Origin: Lobulomyces angularis
Lineage: Eukaryota; Chytridiomycota; Chytridiomycetes; Lobulomycetales; Lobulomycetaceae
Assembly: GCA_027604685.1 (NCBI GenBank)
Contig: JADHYX010000253.1
Location: 4,611 to 15,274 of the forward strand
DNA length: 10,664 bases
Reading direction: 5' to 3'
Positions within the stretch are counted from its first letter, which is position 1. Every line of letters starts with the position of its first letter. Below the pieces are notes generated by a model. That model was not told the DNA's origin, made no database searches, and saw only the letters and a program-made list of their open reading frames with translations. Below, piece after piece: positions 1 through 8,657 of this stretch. Made by a program: the position numbers and the translations under genes.

Positions 1-28
1 TTAAAAAGATAATGTTCTGATTAAAAAG
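1..28 (+). other. 3' end of an intron of the thioredoxin reductase gene, with a repeated acceptor-like decamer
   Basis: The decamer TTAAAAAGAT occurs at 1-10 and again at 21-30, so there are two possible 3' splice sites (AG at 7-8 and 27-28). Only the second opens the frame that continues into the conserved ATGA motif of thioredoxin reductase. A CTGAT just before it could be the branch site. Confidence 0.5.
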
Positions 29-915
29 ATGAAGATGCTATTTTATCCAAATCTGTTATTATTGCTACTGGTGCTACTGCTAAAAGAGTAAAAAAAAAAA
101 TATATATATATATTTAGGTTTTTTTTTTTTTTTTTTATAGCTTAATATTGCTGGGGAAGAAACTTACTGGCAAGCTGGTATATCTGCATGTGCAGTTTGT
201 GATGGAGCTGTACCTATTTTTAGAAATAAACCTCTCGTTGTTGTTGGTAAAATAAAATTTTTATTGGTTTTTTTTTTGGCTAAAAGTATAATTTTTGTTG
301 TAAGGTGGTGGAGATAGTGCATCAGAGGAAGCAACATATCTAACAAAATATGCATCAGAAGTAATAGTACTTGTCAGAAGGGATAAATTAAGAGCTTCAA
401 AAGTTATGGCTGATAGACTATTAAATCATCCCAAGTGTAAAGTTCTTTGGAATAAAATCCCAATCGAAGCTAAAGGTGATGGTAGACTCTTAAATCAACT
501 AAGAATTAAAGACACCGTCACTGGTGTCGAGGAAGATCTTAACGTTAATGGTCTTTTTTATGCCATTGGTCATAAACCAAATACTGACTTTTTAAAGGTA
601 ATTTTTTTTTTTTTTTTTTTTGTAATTTATAAAAAAAAATTTTTTTTTTTTTAATAGGATAGTAATATAACTACTGACGAATTAGGTTACATAAAAACTT
701 TCCCAAATCAAGGTGTACCATCTTGCTACACCAATATTCCTGGCGTTTTTGCATGTGGTGACGTCCAAGATAGAACTTATCGTCAAGCTGTAACAGCTGG
801 TATATAATAATAATTTTACCTTTTATTTTTTTTTAAATTGATTTTATTTTAAAAAGCTGGAAATGGTTGTATGGCATCATTGGATTGTGAAAGATGGTTA
901 GAAAGTCAACATTAA
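29..915 (+). CDS. TRR1: Thioredoxin reductase (NADPH), 5' partial
   Basis: This flavoenzyme passes electrons from NADPH through FAD and a redox-active disulfide to cytosolic thioredoxin. Seen exons: 29-87, 141-246, 305-597, 658-799 and 857-915 (stop TAA 913-915). All four introns (53-60 bp) are GT-AG, and the joined frame is open for 219 residues. Family members have about 320 residues, so roughly the first 100, including the N-terminal FAD GxGxxG motif, lie outside the window. Visible motifs, numbered in this fragment: VIIATGA (10-16), the active-site disulfide CAVC (37-40) followed by DGAVPIF, the NADPH-binding [10 protein letters not shown] (56-65), FYAIGH, and the C-terminal FAD-binding FACGDVQD with [26 protein letters not shown] is the fungal form. 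The start at 29 rests on a 3' splice site at 27-28, because the frame is closed further upstream. The product is convergent with the next gene. Identification is secure; the first exon edge is less so. Confidence 0.95.
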
Positions 916-1111
916 AATTAAAATATAAAAAAAAAAAAAAAATTATCCATGCATAATTATTTATTTTTTAGAGTTTTAAAAATAAAATATATATATATAT
1001 ATATACTTTTTTTTTTTTATATTTATAAATTTAATTTTCAATTTAATTTTTTCTTTTTGCAAAAAATAATTAAAATAAAAAGAGTTTTTTTTATATATTA
1101 TTTAATTTAAA
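916..1111. other. Spacer between convergent genes, with an AT dinucleotide run
   Basis: This 196-bp spacer separates two stop codons and must hold both transcript ends. It consists of A and T homopolymers and an AT dinucleotide tract at 987-1005. AATAAA-like words occur, but they are too common at this composition to be called poly(A) signals with confidence. Confidence 0.6.
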
Positions 1112-3860
1112 TTATTTGATTGCAATTGTACAAGATTTTTTTCTTCGATCATTTAAAGTTTTACATCCTGAATAATTTTTATTTTCTGTTACTTTTTTTT
1201 TTAAAAATTTTTTTTTTTTTACCATTTGCATCCATGTGTTTACTTAGTGCATCACTTCTTGAAAATGGTTTATGACATATGATACAAATGTAATTCTAAG
1301 TTAATATTTTAGTTTATTTAAAAAAAATTTTTTTTTAAAAAAAAAATAAGAAAATAAAAGATTTTTTATTTTTTTTCATACCTTTGTGTTTGTATGTTTT
1401 CGATCATGTCTTAAAAATAAAAAAATAAAAAAAATGAATTAGAATAAAATTAAAAAATCTGGAGGAAGGTTTTCTTTTTACCTCTGTAAATCATATTTTC
1501 TACTAAAACTAGCATTACAGACAGTGCAAAGAAAACTTTTTCCACCACCACGAGTTTCACTTTTTTTTAAACTTTTTGATGCAACCTCCTGTAGATTACC
1601 ACCAAAAGAGGTAGGGTTCAGGTAAGTAGGTTGGATAAGTTGAATCTGGGTATTATTTTGTTGCTGTGGTATTTGTTGTTGTGGTTCATAGTGGAGTTGA
1701 GATGGAGGAGGTGTGTTGGGTTCGCTTAAAGTTGATTGTGATGAAGAAGGTACTATCGTCTCAAATATCTTTAGAATATCTGCCTTTAATGTTACCTTTT
1801 GGTTTTCTTCAATGCTAAATAGGCATTTTTCAAATTCTTTGGCCATCTATTTTTTTTTTAGATTTTATTAAATTTTTTTTTTTAGATTTTTTTAAATTTT
1901 TTTTTTTTTTTTTTTTTGTTTAAAAAAAATTTTTTTTTAAAAATTTTAAATAAAAAAAAAAAAAAAAAAAATTAAACTGTTAAACAAAAAAAAAATATAA
2001 ATATAAAAAGACATACCATTTCTTCAATGCTCCTATCTTTGACATCACCAGCGTCCTTTAAAAAGGCATTTAATTTATTTAGACTGTTAATTGTTGGATT
2101 TTTTAACATTTTTTCGTCTAACAATTTTAAACAATTTTCAACGTTTAACCGATTTCTTAAAAAAAAAAATTAAAAGAAAAAAATTAAAAATTAATAAAAT
2201 AAAACTCCAATTTTTTTTTTTTTTTTTTTGGACAAAGATTTAAAATAATTTCTCTTCTTTTTTTATACCTTTCATTCTCAATTTCATCAATCTCGCCAGT
2301 ATTTACAAAGTTACTCCGTGTGGAACTTAAAATAAACTCTAAAATGTTTTTTCGGCTGCGAAGAAATGATCTATTTATAGTATTGCTCGATCTCCAATTA
2401 TAAACTCCACTCATTTTTAAATCTTCCATTTTTTTTAGTGAAAAATTACCGTTAACACCTATGTAGTAAGAATTGAGGTAAGCAAAATGGTATTTTTCCA
2501 AATAAAAAAAAAAAAGAAAAAACATTAATATATTCATTCCAAACTTCTCTAACAGTTTTTAAAGAACGGTCAAGAGTAAAGGTTTCGGCACCTGGTGGAA
2601 TTAGTTTTCTGAATTTCTTATCTTCACTAAAAACTCTGTTATCTTCCTTTGATTCCTCACTTTTTGATGTTATCATATTTTGCTGAGATTCAGTAATTAT
2701 CTGTGTGTTTGGCTTGTTTACCGATTGTAAAAAATGACCAGATTGGTTAGCGTTTGAAACTTGATTTTGACTGTTTTTGTAGTACTGTGCTCTGTGTTGT
2801 GCCTGCTCGTTTGAATTTGGGTCCTGTGCTATTACTCGAATAGACTGTTGTTGTTGTTGATGAAGATTTTTCTGCAACAACTCACTATTTTTTACAGGCT
2901 GCTGCAAAAATGGGGGAGATGAGCTTGGTGCAGCCTGCTGTGGAGGGCGAACATTTTGTTTTACACTACTGATAGTAGTATTTGCTTTCATTCCATTTGT
3001 TTGCGCGTTGGTAAATCTTGGCTGTTGTACTAGCTGCGGAGGGGATGAATATCTGTGAGAAGAAGCATTTGGTAGACCTTGTGGAGTCTGCCCCGTTGAA
3101 GGAGCTCCGTTTGACGCCATGCTTATTTCCTTTCTCATACCAGTTTGCAAATTGTTTTGTGCAAGGTTTGAGGAAATTTGATGAGAAGTTTGTGGAGAGT
3201 GACTATAGGTATTTTTTGAGTTTCGATATTGATTTGCAGCTAAAAAATTTTGATTCGGTGGCGTGGATGCCATAGAATTTGAAGCAGATTGTGGCTGCTG
3301 TTGTTGTTGTTGTTGAATATTGGTGGTATGATTTCCATTCAAGGATTTATTAGCAAACTGAAATAAACTTTTTGCTTTTTTTTTTTATAAAAAAAAAAAA
3401 AAAAAAAATATACATAAAAACCATTGTAGTAGCATTTTATTTTTTTTAATAACTCTTTACCCAGCGATTCAAAAAAAGTTTTCGATGCAACGGCTGAAGC
3501 GTCACTTACTGCTTTCGTTACAGAATCTATCAGTGGAACGTAAGATATCTGTTGTGAGAAGTGTTTTAAGTCATTTTGTAAGCTGGCAATTTTTTCGTTT
3601 AATTTTGATGTTTCTTCCTGTTATATAAAAAAAAAAAAAAAAAAAGTTTTATAAAGGAATTAAAGTTTAAAGAAAACCAAATTTATCATTTTTATATAAT
3701 TAAAAAAAAAAAAAATTAGACAAAAAACCTGATGAGAGTATTTAATTTTTTTTATTTCCTGTTCCATGAGTTCAAAACGTTCCTTGGTAAAATAGGAGTC
3801 GGTTTGATTTTTCATCTCATCAATGTTTCTTTTTTTGGAAAGATTTGTGTTGTAACTCAT
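1112..3860 (-). CDS. Fungal transcription factor with GCR1_C-like domain and two C-terminal zinc fingers
   Basis: A probable nuclear DNA-binding regulator. Nine exons, 5' to 3' on the minus strand: 3860-3729, 3617-3461, 3374-2524, 2458-2269, 2155-2017, 1846-1482, 1409-1382, 1295-1223, 1167-1112. Predicted length is 663 residues. Domains: a charged, helical, probably coiled-coil region (about 1-100); a low-complexity Gln/Asn/Ser/Pro region (about 100-345) with seven Gln at 117-123; a GCR1_C-like domain (about 361-425) with LKTVREVWNEY, G381 and W402; a helical linker; finger 1 with C597, C600, H613, H617; finger 2 with C625, C628, H641, C647, spread over two exons. Every junction keeps phase except exon 3 to 4, which needs one extra base. 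The start is the ATG at 3860, downstream of an A/T-only leader. Exon 6 also begins with ATG, so a separate downstream gene is possible but less likely, because phase and helical content run on. The domain calls come from motif recognition, not a search. Confidence 0.75.
1847..2016 (-). repeat. Homopolymer-rich intron 5 with tandem units
   Basis: This 170-bp intron is the longest in the window. On the plus strand it carries two adjacent copies of a roughly 24-bp unit containing AGATTTT, TTAAA and a T run (about 1856-1905). A T run of about 20 follows, then alternating A and T blocks and an A run of about 20. The T and A runs are complementary and could fold back in the transcript. Confidence 0.5.
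2459..2523 (-). other. Problematic intron 3 of the GCR1_C-like gene
   Basis: On the minus strand the exon ends in codons for VWNEYIN and is followed by GTTTTTTC. The only acceptor is CATAG at 2463-2459. Strict GT-AG splicing puts the next exon out of frame, with a stop after eight codons. Placing the missing G before the donor gives N-G-V-N-G, which is what a GCR1_C-type domain expects. Either one base is missing from the sequence or splicing is non-canonical here. Confidence 0.6.
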
Positions 3861-3961
3861 TTGCAATTTTTTTTTTAAATAAAAACTTGTGTTGTTACAC
3901 GAGGTTTGTCCCAGTTTTTTAGTTACACCATATGTCATAACGGCTGTAATAGGCTTTTAAG

Positions 3962-4032
3962 TTAAAGTCGCTGTGGTTTGTTCCATAAAACCTACTTATG
4001 AATTTGACAAACGTATTGCTGATAATGAAGAA
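3962..4032 (+). pseudogene. Exon-like island of unknown gene
   Basis: A 71-bp open stretch sits between an acceptor-like TTTTAAG (AG 3960-3961) and a consensus donor GTAAGT at 4033. It encodes VAVVCSIKPTYEFDKRIA and four to five more residues, with balanced codon use unlike the surrounding A/T runs. No start codon, no second exon and no recognised homologue were found. It could be a relic or a chance reading. Confidence 0.25.
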
Positions 4033-4212
4033 GTAAGTTTTTCTTTTGTGCTGAAGATTTAAGATTCAGATGTTGAAAGATATTTTCACCTAAAAAAGAA
4101 TGAAAAAAAAAAAGTATAATTACAGATATAACAAATTAAACCTATTACATAATTTACGATAACCATTTATAATTGGAGAAATTACTTAACATGCATAGGA
4201 CCAACGCACGTA

Positions 4213-4233
4213 GTAAAAACGATTTAGTTTTTA
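4213..4233. repeat. 8-bp inverted repeat with 6-base loop
   Basis: GTAAAAAC at 4213-4220 and GTTTTTAC at 4226-4233 are perfect reverse complements separated by GATTTA. It lies about 200 bp beyond the eIF4A stop codon. No T-run pattern or encoded RNA was recognised around it. Confidence 0.5.
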
Positions 4234-4428
4234 CATTATGCCTATTTAAAAAAAATTTTCGTAGGTAGATGTTTTTAAAAAAACACGCCATTAAAAATGT
4301 CAATTAGGTAAAAAGATTTTTAAAAATTTTACTTTTTTTTTCTTTTATATTTAAATAAAAGAAGAAAAAAAAAAATTTCATTAAATAATAAAAAAAAAAA
4401 GAATAATAATACTATGAAAAAAAAATAT

Positions 4429-6009
4429 CTATATAAGATTGGCAATATCAAGAGGCATTTCTTCAACCTAAAAAAAAAGGAAAAAAAAATCAATTTTTTT
4501 TGTTTTTTTATATAAAAATTACTTGAGTGTTATAAAATTCTTCAATTTCCCTCATCATACGCTGATCTTCAGCAGTAATAAAGTTGATTGAAACACCTTT
4601 ACGACCAAAACGACCTCCTCTACCAATACGATGAATATAATTTTCTTTATTTAAAGGTAAATCATAATTAATAACAATGGAAACTTGTTGAACATCAATT
4701 CCTCGAGCCAACAAATCTGTACTAATTAAAATTCTGGAAGAACCAGATCTAAATTCCCTCATAATTTGTTCCCGTTCTTCTTGAGTCATTTCACCATGCT
4801 TAAAGTCAAAAAAAAAAATTTAAAAAAATTTTTTAGAAAAAAAAAAAAAAAAAAGTAAAAAAAATTCTTTGTACCATAGCAGAAACAGTGAAATCTCTAG
4901 ATAAAAGTTTTTCAGTTAACCAGTCAACCTTTCTTCTAGTATTGCAAAATATAACAGCTTGAGCAATAGTTACTGTTTCATAAAGATCACATAATGTTTC
5001 AAATTTCCATTCTTCCTTGTCAACTCCAACAAAGAATTGTTTAATACCTAAAAAAAAAATTAATAAAATAAATTAAAATAAAAGAATACCTTCTAAAGTC
5101 AATTCATCTTTTTTAACTAAAATCCTAATAGGATTTCTCATAAATTTTTTTGTTACTTCCAAGACATCTACAGGCATAGTGGCACTTAAAAGAACAACTT
5201 GGGTTGTAGTTGGTAATAATCTAAAAATTTCATAAATTTGATCCTTAAATCCACGAGAAAGCATTTCGTCTGCTTCATCTAACACAAACATCTTCAATTC
5301 ATTTGTTCTAAATGCTCTTCTGTTATAAATCATATCGAAAACTCTACCAGGGGTACCAACAACAACATGAGGACCAGACTCTAGTTTTCTGGCGTCGTCC
5401 CTAGTGTTGACACCACCAATACTGGCATGACAGTCTACATTTAAAAAGTCACCTAGCGCAATAATAACTTTTTGAATTTGCTGAGCTAATTCTCTTGTTG
5501 GTGCTAAAACTAGAGCTTGAATTTCTCTTAACTCAATGGAAATAGTTTGTAGAATTGAAATGGAGAAGGTAGCTGTTTTACCAGTACCAGATTGGGCTTG
5601 TGCAATAACATCGTGTCCAGCTAAAACTGGGGCGATTGCTCTAGCTTGAATAACTGAAGGACGCTCAAAACTAATTTTTTAAAATTTTAGGAATTGATGA
5701 GTAAAAAAAAATAACTTCTTTAGTAAAAAAAATGACATACCCGTAAGCGTAAATTCCTCTAAGTAAATCTTGGTGTAACTTTAAGTCATCAAACTTTTCA
5801 ACAACTTGATCCCAATTGGACTAAAACAAAGAAAAAGAATTTAAAAAAAAAACAGATATAAATAAAGACAATAATAAAAAATAAAAAATAAGAAACACTT
5901 TGTGCAATTCAGGGCTAAAGAAGGCTGAACAGTTCAATTTTGGTAGTAAAAAAAAAAACTTAGCAGTAAAAACGTTTATAAACAACCCTAGTTGATCTGC
6001 TATATTCAT
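4429..6009 (-). CDS. TIF1/eIF4A: Eukaryotic translation initiation factor 4A (DEAD-box RNA helicase)
   Basis: ATP-dependent RNA helicase of the eIF4F complex, which unwinds mRNA leaders for ribosome scanning in the cytoplasm. Exons on the minus strand: 6009-5974, 5820-5741, 5670-5090, 5047-4875, 4798-4523 and 4467-4429 (stop TAG). All five introns (42-153 bp) are GT-AG and phase-consistent, giving 394 residues, the usual length. Motifs: Q motif GFERPSVIQ (39-47), motif I AQSGTGKT (64-71), Ia PTREL (96-100), GG (124-125), Ib TPGR (145-148), II DEAD (170-173), III SAT (201-203), [13 protein letters not shown] (264-276), V ARGID (321-325), [13 protein letters not shown] (346-356), and the eIF4A-type C-terminus [11 protein letters not shown]. 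No essential residue is missing. The uncertain part is the first exon: its 12 residues are chosen because the ATG at 6009 and a GTTTTT donor keep phase, but they show no family conservation. Confidence 0.96.
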
Positions 6010-6367
6010 TCTAGTTTTGATTTTTAATATAAGTTAGTTTTAAACCAGATTAGAAGCATCAAGGATATTTGATTTTCCCATGTGCCTTTTAGGTTGACAT
6101 GGATGAAGAACGAAGCTTGCTTGAAAATCTAGGGTTCTTTACTTTAAGCTACTTAGCTCTTAAAAAATATCTATTCACGAAGGACTTTATTAGATGCTCA
6201 ACTGACAAATGGGTAACTACTACTGTAGTACACAGTTTCCTTTTTTTCATAAAGATCCGTTGAATTAAAAAATTTGGCTTCATTGCAAAAAAATTAGTTT
6301 TCATTGCATTTAATTTAAAGAAAAAATATTTTTTTTAGTAATCTAACTATATAATTTTTTTTTTTTT
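6010..6367. other. Region upstream of eIF4A
   Basis: It must carry the eIF4A promoter on the minus strand. No TATA box is visible in the first 120 bp. The plus strand holds one exon-like island (6093-6212); the remainder is A/T-rich without recognisable features. Confidence 0.5.
6093..6212 (+). pseudogene. Exon-like island, 40 codons, unknown gene
   Basis: A 120-bp open stretch, exactly 40 codons, lies between an acceptor-like CCTTTTAG (6085-6092) and a donor-like GTAAC at 6213. It reads VDMDEERSLLENLGFFTLSY and continues to STDKW. An ATG at 6099 would give an unspliced 54-residue frame ending at 6263. The protein is amphipathic and not recognised. No further exons were found on either side. 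Treat as a possible relic. Confidence 0.22.
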
Positions 6368-6598
6368 CTATATTTTTTGAGAATATTTAATTTTTAAAAT
6401 TTGAAGTACAACAACTATTAGAAAAAATAAAACTAAAAAAGTAAGTGACAAACTTCCAAAAATTTTAATTTTTTTGTCTTCCTCCAAATTGTCTATGATT
6501 GAATATGTATGGTTTTTTTGAATGATTGCATTGAATTTAACTTGTGGTTCTGCTGATGGCAAGGCTGCTGTATGAAATTTGAATCTGCTTAGATACAT
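6368..6598 (-). CDS. Hypothetical small membrane protein, 76 residues
   Basis: An unspliced frame from ATG at 6598 to TAA at 6368. The N-terminal half is polar (KFHTAALPSAEPQVKFN, then DNLEEDKKIKIF). It is followed by one strong hydrophobic segment (about residues 50-68, LSLTFLVLFFLIVVVLQIL) and a basic tail KIKYSQKI, as in a single-pass tail-anchored or type I protein. An in-frame stop lies directly before the ATG. No homologue is recognised, and a frame of this length can arise by chance at this AT content, so confidence is low. It could also be a last exon whose upstream exons I could not find. Confidence 0.3.
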   Translation of the reverse strand: MYLSRFKFHTAALPSAEPQVKFNAIIQKNHTYSIIDNLEEDKKIKIFGSLSLTFLVLFFLIVVVLQILKIKYSQKI

Positions 6599-7718
6599 CT
6601 ACTTTTTTGAATATATTTTCAAACTCTCATCATCTAAAAAAAAAAAATTGGAATTTTTTCTTAAAAGCAGATCAAACAAAAATACTTTTTTGTTTTTATA
6701 GAATTTAAACCTTAAAAAGAAAAAATTCTAGTGTTAAATAAAAAAAGACATCAAAAAAATAAAATTTTAACTCAAAAAACATATAACTGAAATCGCTTTG
6801 AAGGTTAAGCATAAAAAACAAAGTGAATTCGAAACAGTGATAAAACAAAAACAAAATGTATTATACAATACAAAATCGTATTGACAAAATAACTTATTAA
6901 TTATCAAAAGCTAAATTTTATTAAACAAATAAAATTGCAGTAATTTTTATTTTAAACTCGAGGGTTTTTTATTTTCTTCTTTTTGGAAAATTTTTTTCTT
7001 AAAAAAAATTGTAACCTGAAAATATTAGCAAAACCCTTAAAATTCAGTACAAAAATTATCAGTAGAAACAAGTTAAGAAATACTTGATTTGAAAAAAAAA
7101 GTTTCTTTAAAAAAATTCCTTAATTTTTGTTTCAAGTACTTTTTTTTTTTGTAGCTTTAATTTATTTTGCAGTGTGAAATATTAAACGATTCAAAAATTT
7201 ATTGTTGAGGGTATTCAATTTTACATTAATTTAGAACCAGAGGTTTTCTAATTTATTTTTTTAATTGGATTCAATATTTAACTTCCATATCAAGCAATGC
7301 CTAATTACGATCCATAAGGAGCATTAATAGCAATATTATTTATCAAATTTAATATTTTGAAAATTTTCAAAGAGTTGGGTCCAACCAAAAATAAAAAATT
7401 AATTTTGTTATTTTCTTTTAGTTATTTTCTTTTTGTTAGTTCAGCTGCAGAGCCTTGCCTAATGAAAAATCGTGCTAAGTCGTTAATGTTAATTTCCAAA
7501 TTCGGTAGGCTGATAAATTAGGACCTTGAATTGTGATAAATTGTAAAATTTTTTTTTTTTTTTTTTAACTTGACGGCGCAAGGATATCATATCATAGTTA
7601 AAAAAAAAAATTATAAAAAAGGTAACTGATTTCTCTTTAATTTTTTTCTAAATTTAAATAAATAAAAAAAAAAAAAACTTTTATTTACAAAATTAAAAAA
7701 TATTAAAAATTAAAAAAA
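6599..7718. other. Gene-poor AT-rich region
   Basis: About 1.1 kb without a supportable gene. Homopolymers dominate. Short open stretches with protein-like composition exist, such as about 35 codons on the plus strand near 6780-6890 and about 30 codons on the minus strand at 7422-7514, but none has a start, conserved motif or consistent splice sites. A tandem GTTATTTTCTTTT duplication lies at about 7408-7434. The last 110 bp are the promoter and leader of the next gene. Confidence 0.5.
7612..7622 (+). promoter_or_regulatory. Probable TATA box of the 94-residue secreted-protein gene
   Basis: TATAAAAAAGG begins 107 bp upstream of the ATG at 7719. The G-containing end sets it apart from the surrounding A runs. 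A similar element lies at a similar distance before the other small secreted-protein gene. Confidence 0.45.
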
Positions 7719-8050
7719 ATGAAATTTCAAGTTATTTTTTCAGTTTTAGTTGCCGAAACTTTATGCAGACCACAATTATCCAATGGAATTCCTGATCCAA
7801 ATGTTTGTGATTCAATCCGTTTCCAAGGTAAAGAATTATTTAAGACTACTTAGAAACTTATATTTTTTTATTAGGTTGCTTAACACCTTGTTTTGGTGAT
7901 GATACTGGTGTTTGCTCTATTAATTGTGCAGTTCAACATCCTGCCTGTATTAAAGAAGGCTTTGCAGCTTTAGGTGAAGCAATTAGAAAAGATTTCGAAA
8001 AAACAGCTGCCTTTGCTGACGAAATTCAAAAGTTGGGATTACCAATATAA
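7719..8050 (+). CDS. Small cysteine-rich, probably secreted protein, 94 residues
   Basis: Two exons, 7719-7827 and 7875-8050, are joined across a 47-bp GT-AG intron of phase 1; the stop is TAA 8048-8050. The N-terminus MKFQVIFSVLVAETLC looks like a short, rather weak signal peptide. Cysteines lie at 16, 30, 38, 42, 50, 54 and 61. The last six follow C-x7-C-x3-C-x7-C-x3-C-x6-C, with two CX3C motifs in regular spacing. After C61 a cysteine-free, probably helical tail (KEGFAALGEAIRKDFEKTAA) follows. The codon choice and the in-phase intron make it a real gene. I do not recognise a family. An extracellular disulfide-rich role (effector, antimicrobial or surface protein) is inference only. Twin CX3C also occurs in small Tim chaperones of mitochondria, but the spacing here is too short. 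AATAAA at 8136-8141 may be its poly(A) signal. Confidence 0.75.
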
Positions 8051-8135
8051 GAAATTTATTTATTTATTTTATTTTTTTTTTTAATCTAAAATGTATTTTT
8101 TTGTATATATCTACCAAATATTAACATTATTTGTA

Positions 8136-8141
8136 AATAAA
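8136..8141 (+). terminator. Possible poly(A) signal AATAAA
   Basis: AATAAA lies 86 bp after the stop of the 94-residue protein gene, following TATATA-like upstream words (about 8104-8110). The position is plausible, but this hexamer is frequent by chance here. Confidence 0.3.
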
Positions 8142-8457
8142 AATAAAAAAATTTTGAAATATTAGTTTATCTAAATAATTTTTAATATTTTTTTCTTTTA
8201 ATTGGTGCATTATAAGCTATATTTTAATTAAAAAAAAAAGTTTTAGTTTAGTTTGTTTGCGAGTTAAGTATAAAAAAGAGTATTTTTATTAGTTTTTACA
8301 ATACTTGCAGTTATTCCGCTACTATTTTTTTTTTAATTTTTAGGCTTTTAACATAAAATTTTTGTGAATTTAAATTTAGTAAAGAAACAATGAAAATTTT
8401 GCCATTCAATATCGTTGAAGCCAATTGAGTTTAAAAATAACAATTAGCGAAAAAAAA

Positions 8458-8482
8458 AACAAGATTGACTACCAACATTGTC
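8458..8482 (-). pseudogene. Relic of the 61-residue cysteine-rich protein gene
   Basis: The 19 bases at 8458-8476 match 8757-8775 inside the intact gene at 17 of 19 positions in the same orientation. The next bases, ATTGTC, match the gene again after a 14-base gap. On the minus strand the relic reads VGSQSC and then a T run in place of the YSTCYC end. It is too short to be functional. Confidence 0.45.
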
Positions 8483-8637
8483 AAATTTCTATATGCAGAG
8501 TTAAATTTTTTTTTTTTTTTTTGGAGAAATTATGAACAAAAAAAAAAAAATTTTTTATCAAAAAAATAATAAATTTTATTTTTTTATAAATGAAGAAAAA
8601 AAAAAAAAAATCTACAATTTTTATCTAATTTTTATAC

Positions 8638-8657
8638 AAAATAAAATAAAATAAAAT
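8638..8657. repeat. AAAAT pentamer repeat
   Basis: Four tandem AAAAT-type units lie in the probable 3' untranslated region of the minus-strand gene. A similar short run occurs near 10183-10200. Confidence 0.6.

Larger units (their letters stand above)
3861..4428. other. Intergenic region upstream of the GCR1_C-like gene and downstream of eIF4A
   Basis: This 568-bp region must contain the promoter of the minus-strand transcription factor and the 3' end of eIF4A. I see no TATA box in the first 130 bp upstream of 3860. It also holds an exon-like island on the plus strand (3962-4032) and an 8-bp inverted repeat (4213-4233). The rest is A/T homopolymers. Confidence 0.6.

Noticed and set aside
2184..2268. 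Extension of the 2269-2458 exon reading YKKRREIILNLCPKKKK
   Set aside because: It begins at a GTATAA donor and runs into A/T homopolymers. The protein continues in phase at 2155, so this is intron.
3018..3275. Plus-strand open frame of 85 codons inside the transcription factor gene
   Set aside because: It is antisense to the large Gln-rich exon, whose frame is supported on both sides by in-phase exons. It is a shadow frame.
3861..3938. Longer N-terminus of the transcription factor beginning at 3938
   Set aside because: The added 26 residues are encoded by a leader with long A/T runs and no conservation. The ATG at 3860 gives a normal start.
4190..4240. Hairpin region considered as a tRNA or small RNA gene
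   Set aside because: No tRNA T-arm or box A/B motifs and no snRNA-like conserved words are present. Only one 8-bp stem is seen.
8269..8428. TATA-like box followed by ATG at 8390, considered as a third small secreted-protein gene
   Set aside because: The frame closes after 12 codons and no intron restores it. It has no clear similarity to the two intact genes.
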